A stretch of DNA of 5,562 nucleotides from an uncultured Collinsella sp. GTDB lineage: Bacteria > Actinomycetota > Coriobacteriia > Coriobacteriales > Coriobacteriaceae. Below the pieces are notes generated by a model, which worked only from the letters and a program-made list of their open reading frames with translations, was not told where the DNA came from and made no database searches. Location: positions 1-5,562 of the forward strand of contig USNA01000079.1 in the NCBI GenBank assembly GCA_900555955.1, written 5' to 3'. Numbering within the stretch: the stretch's first letter is position 1; every line of letters starts with the position of its first letter. Shown here piece by piece: positions 1 to 5,562 of the stretch. The translations under genes were made by a program, and so were the position numbers.

Positions 1-1084
1 AACGGCGACGTCCGGGGAGTCGGGGTCTCCGTTACCCAGCACGGCCACCTGCACGCCGCCGGACAGGATGCGGTCGAGCGCGTACATGACCAGGTCCATG
101 CCCTTCTGGCGCGTCAGGCGCGTGACCATCACCATGAGCGGACGGTCGTCGCGAACCTCGAGACCCAGCTCCTCCTGCAGCTTGGCCTTGCACACGGCCT
201 TGCCCCCACGGTCCTCGACCGTGTAGTTAGCGGCAATGCGCTTGTCGGTCGCCGGGTCAAAGCCCGCAACGTCAATGCCGTTCAAAATGCCCTGCAGCGC
301 GTAGGAGCGCTCGCGCAGCACGCCGTCCAGGCCCTCGCCAAACTCGGGCGTCTGGATCTCGTTGGCATAGGTAGGGCTCACCGTGGTGATGGCATCGGCA
401 TAGTGCAGCGCGCCCAGCATGTAGTTGATGCTGCAGGCGTCGCAGCGCAACTGCGAGGCGGCCGCCGGAATATGAGCCACACCCAGGATGTCCTCCAGCA
501 CGGTGTCGCTAAACTGGCCCTGGAATGCCACGTTGTGGATCGAGAACACAGTCTTGACGCGGTCGTACAGCGGCAGGCCCTGGTAGAACTCGCGCAAGAA
601 CACGGGCGCCAGTGCCGTCTGCCAGTCGTTGCAGTGCAGGATGTCGCACTCAAAGCCGGCCGGCAGGTGCTGCAGGCTCTCGGGGATGGGCTTGGAGAAA
701 AACGCGAAGCGCATCAACTAGTGCGTGAAAAAAACCCGGGGACCGCCCGCCGTCGTCAAAGAAGCCGTACGGATAGTCGCGCGCAAAGTAGCGCTCGTTG
801 TCCACGAACATATAGGTGACGCCGTCGCGCTCGAGCTTCTCCAGCCCGCAGTACTCATTGCGCCAGCCCAGGCTCACGTAAAAGTCGGAGAAGTGCTCCA
901 TCTGCGCCTTGTACTCGTCCTTGATGGTGGCGTACTTGGGCACCATCACGATGACCTCGGCGCCGGCGCGCACAAGCGCCGCAGGCAGCGAGCCCGCCAC
1001 GTCACCCAGGCCACCGGTCTTTACAAACGGTGCGCACTCGGCCGAGGCAAACACGATCTGCATCTTTTTGCTGGAATCTGCCAT
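1..1084 (-). pseudogene. glgA: Glycogen synthase (GlgA), interrupted by a ~34-nt insertion and 3'-truncated by window edge
   Basis: ADP-glucose-dependent starch/glycogen synthase (GT5, GT-B fold) extends alpha-1,4-glucan. The start is ATG 1082-1084 (MADSSKK), preceded by GGGAGA (1094-1089) at 4 nt; the in-frame ATG at 1096 has no ribosome site. The N-terminal part has IVFASAECAPFVKTGGLGDV with the ADP-glucose-binding KTGGL (Lys22) and ends in YPYGFFDDG near 749. After about 34 extra nucleotides the homologous protein resumes in another frame at 711 with RFAFFSKP, followed by DILHCNDWQTALAPVF, VFSIHNVAFQGQF, LNGIDVAGFDP and VTRLTRQKGMDLV (Arg codon 118-120, Lys 103-105). It is open to position 1, about 237 codons. 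Roughly the last 120 residues lie outside the window. As written, the upstream frame ends at TGA 650-652, giving a useless 145-residue peptide. Identity is secure; the break may be real or an assembly error. Confidence 0.92.
712..748 (-). other. ~34-nt frame-disrupting insertion in glgA
   Basis: Homologues of this GlgA type read DDG-E-RFAFFSK, with about one residue between the two blocks. Here the blocks are separated by 37 nt instead of 3, so about 34 nt are extra, a net +1 shift. The segment contains a 7-A run (728-734), CCCGGG (735-740), ACTAGT (717-722) and, in the downstream frame, TAG (718-720). Its first half loosely resembles the normal sequence that follows (GCG, then C/G-rich, then a T run ending in C on the minus strand), so an imperfect local duplication is possible. 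Confidence 0.8.
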
Positions 1085-1088
1085 ATTG

Positions 1089-1094
1089 TCTCCC
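1089..1094 (-). promoter_or_regulatory. Ribosome binding site of glgA
   Basis: GGGAGA on the minus strand, 4 nt before the ATG at 1082-1084. The upstream in-frame ATG at 1094-1096 overlaps this site and has no Shine-Dalgarno of its own, so the downstream ATG is preferred. Confidence 0.75.
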
Positions 1095-1107
1095 ATGTTG
1101 TAATTCG

Positions 1108-1143
1108 AGAATAGCCGCCTGGCGCGAACCGGGCGGCTATTCT
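1108..1143 (-). promoter_or_regulatory. Intercistronic hairpin between glgD and glgA
   Basis: A perfect 12-bp inverted repeat, 1108-1119 with 1132-1143 (AGAATAGCCGCC / GGCGGCTATTCT), encloses a 12-nt loop. In the glg transcript it begins 31 nt after the glgD stop and ends 23 nt before the glgA ATG, leaving the glgA ribosome site unpaired. No U-run follows the 3' arm (CGAATTAC comes next), so it is not a canonical intrinsic terminator. Likely roles, inferred, are protecting or trimming the upstream mRNA, or partial attenuation that lowers glgA expression. Confidence 0.6.
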
Positions 1144-1174
1144 ACATGTTACGAGCGATGTTGCGGTGCCAACG

Positions 1175-2302
1175 TTAACGTACGATGGTGGTGTCGGAAG
1201 TTAACGGAGCCTTGCCCAGCACCAGGATGTTCTCGGGCGTGCCGCGAAGCTCGGTGTTGGTGGGAACCACGTTGTTCTTGTCTAGGATGGCATTCTCAAC
1301 GCGAGCGCCGCTCTTGATGATGCAGCTCTGGTTGATGATCGAGTTGGTCACCGAAGCGCCCTCCTCGACCACGACGCCGCGCGACAGGATCGAGTTGCGC
1401 ACGGTGCCCTTGATGATGCAGCCGGCCGAGATGATCGAGTTGCAGGCGTGGCTACCGGTCGCATAGCGCGAAGGCGGCACGTCGTGAGCCTTGGTCAGGA
1501 TCGGGCGCTCGGGATCGAAGAGCTGGTCGGCCACGGTCTGGTCGAGCAGGTCCATGCTGCGGCGATAGAGCGACTTCTCGCTAAACACGCCCACGACCTC
1601 GCCTTTGTACTCGTAGCTGCACACGTCGATGTTGCCAAAGTCGCCCTGGAGTGCCTCGAGCAGGTCCAGATAGTCGGCGGCCTGGTAGTGGTCGATGATC
1701 TCGAGCAGTGTCTCGCGGTTGACGATGCAGCAGTCCATAGAGGCGTTGTCGCCGTACACGACGCCGGCGCTCACGCCCGTCAGGCGGCCGTTCTCGTTAA
1801 TCTCGAGCTTGGTCTCGTCATCGACGTTGCGCGTGGCCTTGCAGTACACCACGGTCATCTGGGCACCGGAGTTCTCGTGCGCGTCGATGATGGTGTTGAG
1901 ATCCATGTTAAAGATGATGTTGGTGCCCATCATCACAACATAGGGCTTGTCCGAGCGCTGGAACAGCGTCTTGTTGGAGATGATGTCGCGCAGCAGGAAG
2001 CGCATGCCACCCTTGGTGGTGCCATACGCGTTGCCGGGCACCATGAACAGGCCGCCCTTCTTGCGGTCCAGGCCCCAGTCCTTGCCCGAGCCCACGTGGT
2101 CGATCAGCGAGCGGTAGTTGCCCGGCATGACGACGCCGACGGTCTTAATGCCGGCATTCATCATGTTGGACAGCGGGAAGTCGATCAGGCGGTAGCGGCC
2201 CAAAAACGGAACGGACGCGATGGGGCGGTCCTTGAGCAGGACGCTGCCATAGGTCGAAGAGTAGTTAGCGGTGATATAACCGATGGCCTTGCGATTGATC
2301 AT
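1175..2302 (-). CDS. glgD: ADP-glucose pyrophosphorylase regulatory subunit GlgD
   Basis: GlgD is the non-catalytic partner of GlgC in Bacillota-type two-subunit ADP-glucose pyrophosphorylases. The start is taken at ATG 2300-2302 (MINRKAIGYITANYSS, 375 aa) because AAGGGGG lies 9 nt upstream; an ATG at 2341 in the same frame would add 13 unconserved residues and overlap glgC. The fold is GlgC-like: RPIASVPFLGRYRLIDFPLSN (residues 26-46), VGSGKDWGLDRKKGG (70-84) and C-terminal beta-helix repeats (SIISAGCIIKGTVRNSILSRG and following). The active site is degenerate: no GGxGxRL loop, MGTNIIF (125-131) where GlgC has SGDHLY, so Thr replaces the catalytic Asp, and no FTEKP motif. This supports a regulatory role, inferred from the known family. 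The frame is intact to TAA at 1175-1177. It begins 4 nt after the glgC stop, so translation is probably coupled. Confidence 0.95.
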   Translation of the reverse strand: MINRKAIGYITANYSSTYGSVLLKDRPIASVPFLGRYRLIDFPLSNMMNAGIKTVGVVMPGNYRSLIDHVGSGKDWGLDRKKGGLFMVPGNAYGTTKGGMRFLLRDIISNKTLFQRSDKPYVVMMGTNIIFNMDLNTIIDAHENSGAQMTVVYCKATRNVDDETKLEINENGRLTGVSAGVVYGDNASMDCCIVNRETLLEIIDHYQAADYLDLLEALQGDFGNIDVCSYEYKGEVVGVFSEKSLYRRSMDLLDQTVADQLFDPERPILTKAHDVPPSRYATGSHACNSIISAGCIIKGTVRNSILSRGVVVEEGASVTNSIINQSCIIKSGARVENAILDKNNVVPTNTELRGTPENILVLGKAPLTSDTTIVR

Positions 2303-2311
2303 CGGATCATT

Positions 2312-2318
2312 CCCCCTT
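2312..2318 (-). promoter_or_regulatory. Ribosome binding site of glgD inside the glgC 3' end
   Basis: AAGGGGG on the minus strand lies 9 nt before the ATG at 2300-2302 and within the last codons of glgC. It supports this start over the in-frame ATG at 2341 and suggests that glgD translation depends on ribosomes finishing glgC. Because a frameshifted glgC would stop at 3103, a real break could also lower GlgD output. Confidence 0.7.
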
Positions 2319-3179
2319 CCCGATAACGACGTCATTTCCAACGACGGCCGTATCCTTGGTGGTATCGACAGAGCCGAGCTTCACGCCCTCTTCGACCGTG
2401 GAGTTCTCGCCCAAAATAGCGCGGCAGATGTGCGCGCCGCTCTTAACGTGCGCACCCGGCAGCAGCACGGAATCCTCGACCACGGCGCGCTCTTCGATGA
2501 TGACATCAGTCGAAAGGATCGAGTGGCGAGCGGTGCCGTAGATCTTGCAGCCGTTGGAGACCAGGCAGTCGTCCAGGCGACCGTCCGGGCCAATGTAGTG
2601 CGGCGGACGCGTGGTGATGTTAGACATGATGGGGAAGTGCTTGTCAAATAGATCGAACTCGGGGTTGTTGCCCAGCAGGTCCATCGAGGTCTCGTGGAAG
2701 CTGGCGATGGTGCCGACGTCCTTCCAAAAGCCGTGGAACTCGTAGCTGTACAGGCGCTTGCCCTCGCCGAGCAGCTTGGGGATGATGTCCTTGCCAAAGT
2801 CGTGGCTCGAGCGCTGGTCCAGAGCGTCCTCCTCGAGCGCCTCGATCAGCACGTCGGCCGAGAAGATGTAGATGCCCATGGACGCGAGGTTCGAATCGGG
2901 CTTCTCGGGCTTCTCGGTGAACTTGGTGATGCGGCCGTCCTCGGGGTCGGTGGTCAGGATGCCAAAGCGGCTGGCCTCCTCCCACGGCACGGGCATAACG
3001 CTCACCGTGAGGTCAGCGTTGTTCTCAATGTGCGTCTTGAGCATCTTGCGGTAGTCCATGCGATACAGGTGATCGCCCGAAAGAATCAGGACGTACTTGG
3101 GGTCATTGGCCTTGATGTAGTCGAGGTTCTGCGTAATAGCGTCGGCCGTGCCCGCATACCAGGCGCCGCCGGTCTGCGT

Positions 3180-3219
3180 CTCGCACGCCGGGGCGAGCGG
3201 CACCGATGAGTAAGCCGTC
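3180..3219 (-). other. Frameshift site in glgC
   Basis: On the minus strand, conserved GlgC sequence runs in one frame up to Asp82-Gly83 (3219-3214) and resumes in the frame of codon 3215-3213, with [15 protein letters not shown] unmistakable by about 3180. The change equals one extra base or two missing bases. Loss of one GC from a GGCGC run at 3214-3216 would be the simplest two-base explanation. The exact point cannot be fixed because the residues between are in a variable loop. No slippery heptamer or other recoding signal is visible. Confidence 0.85.
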
Positions 3220-3468
3220 GCGGCTGTCCAAATCCCAAGCCTCGCCGGAACCAACATAGGCATGCAGCAGGTAGGGGCGATACTGGGTCAGAACGCCCAC
3301 CGTGTCGATGCCCGAGTTGGAGCAGTTGGACAGCGAAAAGTCGATAATGCGGAACTTGCCACCAAAGCTAACCGCCGGCTTGGCGATCTTTTGGGTGAGT
3401 GCCCCCAATCGGCTGCCCTGTCCTCCTGCGAGGAGCATCGCGATGCATTCTTTCTTACTCATCGATTT

Positions 3469-3476
3469 CTCCTTCT
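3469..3476 (-). promoter_or_regulatory. Ribosome binding site of glgC
   Basis: AGAAGGAG on the minus strand, 6 nt before the ATG at 3460-3462. This near-consensus Shine-Dalgarno sequence fixes the glgC start. Confidence 0.85.
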
Positions 3477-3502
3477 GTCATCGATGTTCCTAAACCCATT
3501 AG

Positions 3503-3533
3503 CGACGGGCGTGGCGCAACGTCACGCCCGTCG
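3503..3533 (-). promoter_or_regulatory. Intercistronic hairpin between glgP and glgC
   Basis: A perfect 11-bp inverted repeat, 3503-3513 with 3523-3533 (CGACGGGCGTG / CACGCCCGTCG), encloses a 9-nt loop. It lies 37 nt after the glgP stop and 40 nt before the glgC start. In the glg transcript direction the next bases are CTAATGGGTTT, without a U-tract, so it is not a standard intrinsic terminator. It could be an mRNA-stabilising or processing element separating glgP from glgCDA. I see no convincing promoter in the rest of this 108-nt gap. Confidence 0.55.
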
Positions 3534-3570
3534 AGTAATGCCGTGCTGGCATAGGGGAGCTCGTGCGCCT

Positions 3571-5562
3571 TTACGCGTGCCAGATCTCGTCGCGATACTC
3601 GCGAATGGTGCGGTCGCTCGAGAACCAGCCGCTCGAGGCGGTGTTGAGCAGGGCCTTGCGGTTCCAGGTCTCCTGGTCGCCGTAGCTGCCCGTGAGCTTC
3701 TCCCACGCATCCACGTAGCTGCGGAAGTCTGCCATGACCAGGTCGGGGTCGTTGTTGTTCATGAGCTCGTTGTAGATGCTCTCAAAGTTGCTCGAAAGAC
3801 CCGCAAAGGTGTTGTCCTTGAGCTCGTCCATCACACGGCCTAGACGCTCGCGGTCGCCGTTGAGGGTATCCCACGCAAAGTAGCTGTTGGATGCCCAGAG
3901 CTGCTCGACCTCGGGGGCGGTCAGGCCAAAGATAGCCTCGTTCTCGCGGCCGGCCAGGTCGGCGATCTCGATGTTGGCGCCGTCGAGGGTGCCCAGCGTA
4001 ATGGCGCCGTTCATCATGAGCTTCATGTTGGACGTGCCCGAGGCCTCCTTGCCGGCCGTGGAGATCTGCTCCGAGATCTCGGCGGCGGGGTAGATGAGCT
4101 GGGCGTTGCTCACGCGGAAGTTGGGGATAAAGCAGACCTTCATGACCTCGTTGACGCGCGGGTCGTTGTTGATGACGTCGGCCACGGAGTTAATGAGGCG
4201 GATGGTCTCCTTGGCAAAGGTGTAGCTCGAGGCAGCCTTGCCGCTAAAGATGAAGGTCGTCGGCGTCACGTGGAAATTGGGATCGGCGATGCGACGATTG
4301 TAGATGTCCATCACCTTCATGATGTTCATGAGCTGGCGCTTGTAGGCATGGAAGCGCTTAACCTGAACATCGAAGACGGTGTTGGGGTCAATAACCAGAC
4401 CGGTCTCGGCCTTGACGTAGGCGGCCAGACGCTCCTTGTTGGCGCGCTTGGAGGCACCCACGGCCTTCAGGAACTCGGTGTCGTTCTGGAACTCCTTGAG
4501 TTTCTCCAGCTCAAAGGCGTCCTTCAGCCAGCCATCGCCGATGGCCTCGGTCACGAGCTTGGCGTAGGTGGGGTTGGCCTCGGCAAAGAAGCGACGGTGC
4601 GAGATGCCGTTAGTCTTGTTGTTGAACTTCTCGGGCGTCAGGGCATAGAAGTCCTTGAGCACGATGTTCTTGATGATGTCGGAGTGGATCTTGGCCACGC
4701 CGTTGACGCTGTGGCTGCAGATCACGGACAGGTTGGCCATGCGAATCTCGCCGTCCCACAGGATGGCGGTCTGGCGCAGACGCTCCTGCCAGCCCTCCTG
4801 CGTGGTATCGAACGACTCGTGCCAACGACAGCTGATCTCGTCGATGATCTGGTACACACGGGGGAGCAGCTTGGAGAACGTGCCGATGGGCCACTTCTCC
4901 AGAGCCTCGGGCAGGATGGTGTGGTTAGTGTAGCTCACGACCTGTGTCACGATGTTCCAGGCGTCATCCCACTCGAGCTTCTTCTCGTCGATGAGGATGC
5001 GCATGAGCTCGGGGCCGCACATGGCGGGGTGCGTGTCGTTGGTGTGGATGGCCACAAACTGCGGCAGCAGCTCCCAGTTCTCGCCGTGCTCCTTCTCAAA
5101 GGTGTCGAGCAGACTGTAGATGCCGGCCGAAACAAACAAGTACTCCTGCTTCAGGCGCAGCAGACGGCCGTGTTCGCCGGCGTCGTTGGGGTAGAGGATG
5201 GCGCTGATGGCCTCGGCCTCGGCGCGCTCGGCATCGGCCAGGGCGTAGTCGCCGCGGTTGAAGGCCTCAAGGTCAAAGTGCTCCTCGACCGGCTCGGCGG
5301 CCCAGACGCGCAGCTTGTTGACGGTCTCGCCGGCATAACCCACCACGGGGATATCGTAAGGTACGGCCAGGATGTCCTGCGTGTCCACCGTGCGGTAGAA
5401 CGTGCGGCCGTTCTCATCAAAGCCCTCAACATGGCCACCAAACTTGATGGTCACGGCCTTGTCCTGACGACGAACCTCCCAGGGATAGCCGTGGGTAAGC
5501 CACTCGTCGGTGGCCTCGACCTGGCTGCCGTTGACGATCTCCTGCTTAAACAAGAAGCGCGT
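3571..5562 (-). CDS. glgP: Glycogen/maltodextrin phosphorylase, 5'-truncated by window edge
   Basis: Glycogen phosphorylase (GT35, PLP-dependent, cytoplasmic) releases glucose-1-phosphate from alpha-1,4-glucan ends. The frame is open from the right edge, so the start lies outside; 663 residues are visible against a usual 750-840, so roughly the first 100-150 are missing. Counting from the edge, landmarks in order are FKQEIVNG near residue 5, HTNDTHPAM near 173, YTNHTILPEALEKWP near 211, HSVNGVAKIH near 284, FNNKTNG near 313, VQVKRFHAYKRQL near 399 (the phosphate-site Lys/Arg/Lys cluster of the family) and EASGTSNMK near 506. The Lys of that last motif, codon 4021-4023, is the expected PLP Schiff-base lysine. 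The C-terminus, ending SSGWFSSDRTIREYRDEIWHA, is complete and the frame is undamaged. It is the most upstream visible gene of the cluster, 108 nt before glgC. Whether it prefers glycogen or maltodextrin cannot be decided from sequence alone. Confidence 0.97.
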   Translation of the reverse strand, partial: TRFLFKQEIVNGSQVEATDEWLTHGYPWEVRRQDKAVTIKFGGHVEGFDENGRTFYRTVDTQDILAVPYDIPVVGYAGETVNKLRVWAAEPVEEHFDLEAFNRGDYALADAERAEAEAISAILYPNDAGEHGRLLRLKQEYLFVSAGIYSLLDTFEKEHGENWELLPQFVAIHTNDTHPAMCGPELMRILIDEKKLEWDDAWNIVTQVVSYTNHTILPEALEKWPIGTFSKLLPRVYQIIDEISCRWHESFDTTQEGWQERLRQTAILWDGEIRMANLSVICSHSVNGVAKIHSDIIKNIVLKDFYALTPEKFNNKTNGISHRRFFAEANPTYAKLVTEAIGDGWLKDAFELEKLKEFQNDTEFLKAVGASKRANKERLAAYVKAETGLVIDPNTVFDVQVKRFHAYKRQLMNIMKVMDIYNRRIADPNFHVTPTTFIFSGKAASSYTFAKETIRLINSVADVINNDPRVNEVMKVCFIPNFRVSNAQLIYPAAEISEQISTAGKEASGTSNMKLMMNGAITLGTLDGANIEIADLAGRENEAIFGLTAPEVEQLWASNSYFAWDTLNGDRERLGRVMDELKDNTFAGLSSNFESIYNELMNNNDPDLVMADFRSYVDAWEKLTGSYGDQETWNRKALLNTASSGWFSSDRTIREYRDEIWHA

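Larger units (their letters stand above)
2307..3462 (-). pseudogene. glgC: Glucose-1-phosphate adenylyltransferase (GlgC), frameshifted
   Basis: ADP-glucose pyrophosphorylase makes ADP-glucose and PPi from ATP and glucose-1-phosphate, the committed step of bacterial glycogen synthesis. The ATG at 3460-3462 follows a strong AGAAGGAG with 6 nt spacing. The first 83 codons (3462-3214) carry the nucleotidyltransferase signature GGQGSRL (residues 13-19), then [15 protein letters not shown] and [10 protein letters not shown]. From about 3215 the homologous protein continues in another frame, down to TGA at 2307-2309. That part has [21 protein letters not shown] (catalytic Asp, codon 3072-3074), KFTEKP (sugar-phosphate Lys, codon 2910-2912), HDFGKDIIPK, FWKDVGT and a C-terminal left-handed beta-helix of hexapeptide repeats. 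Joined, it is about 385 residues, normal for the family. Read literally, the first frame runs only to 3103 (119 aa), before the catalytic Asp. The identity is certain; whether the break is real or an assembly error is not. Confidence 0.93.

Noticed and set aside
378..653. 91-codon minus-strand open frame
   Set aside because: It overlaps the true GlgA frame, which reads DILHCNDWQTALAPVF and onward; the Ser/Thr/Arg/Cys-rich translation is an off-frame shadow.
712..714. ATG at 712-714 as an independent start for the 3' part of glgA
   Set aside because: It is directly preceded by TAG TTG and an A/T-C-rich insertion with no Shine-Dalgarno, and the product would lack the KTGGL nucleotide-sugar loop.
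717..740. SpeI- and SmaI-like sites as proof of vector contamination
   Set aside because: Only two hexamers match; the order, spacing and flanks do not match a cloning-vector polylinker that I recognise.
1139..1144. TAGAAT as a -10 box for a glgA promoter (minus strand)
   Set aside because: No acceptable -35 hexamer lies at 16-18 nt, and the motif is mostly the base of the hairpin stem; TTGGCA upstream is 22 nt away.
1448..2326. 292-codon open frame on the plus strand
   Set aside because: It lies wholly antisense to glgD and the end of glgC. Its composition (rich in Val, Ala, His, Asp) is typical of the reverse complement of GC-rich coding DNA, and it shows no recognisable domain.
3205..3220. 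Programmed ribosomal frameshift in glgC
   Set aside because: No slippery run or rare hungry codon with a stimulatory structure is visible, and I know of no precedent for recoding in this family.
3216..3263. Separate start for the second part of glgC at ATG 3261-3263
   Set aside because: The residues from this ATG to about 3216 are off-frame relative to conserved GlgC sequence, and no ribosome site precedes it.
3538..3552. Short palindrome ATGCC-GTGCT-GGCAT as a regulator operator
   Set aside because: A 5-bp repeat is expected by chance, and it matches no operator that I can name.
2694..3843. Plus-strand open frames of 171 and 193 codons
   Set aside because: They are antisense to glgC and the end of glgP and look like GC-rich shadows; no domain or convincing ribosome site.

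Overview
This 5.56 kb window holds one co-oriented glycogen-metabolism cluster on the minus strand, read from right to left: glgP (glycogen phosphorylase, 5' end outside the window), glgC (ADP-glucose pyrophosphorylase catalytic subunit), glgD (ADP-glucose pyrophosphorylase-like regulatory subunit) and glgA (glycogen synthase, 3' end outside the window). No gene is supported on the plus strand. The DNA is GC-rich (about 60% by eye) with G/C-ending codons. A paired GlgC/GlgD enzyme is best known from Bacillota. Its presence in GC-rich DNA, with these protein sequences, suggests a gut actinobacterium of the class Coriobacteriia, perhaps Collinsella. That assignment is inferred from sequence style and was not tested by search.

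Layout: glgP fills 3571-5562 and is cut by the right edge. A 108-nt gap with a strong hairpin (3503-3533) separates it from glgC (2307-3462). glgC and glgD (1175-2302) are 4 nt apart, and the glgD ribosome site lies inside the end of glgC. A 90-nt gap with another strong hairpin (1108-1143) precedes glgA (1-1084), which is cut by the left edge.

Together GlgC/GlgD make ADP-glucose from glucose-1-phosphate and ATP, GlgA polymerises it into alpha-1,4-glucan, and GlgP releases glucose-1-phosphate again. The branching enzyme (glgB) is not in the window.

The main surprise is that both biosynthetic enzymes are broken as written. glgC has a net +1 reading-frame change near 3215, just after the N-terminal nucleotide-binding region. 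glgA has about 34 extra nucleotides near 712-748 that shift the frame and bring an in-frame TAG. glgP and glgD are intact. Either the assembly carries two errors, or this lineage has lost glycogen synthesis very recently. I found no undescribed system here; the pathway is well known.
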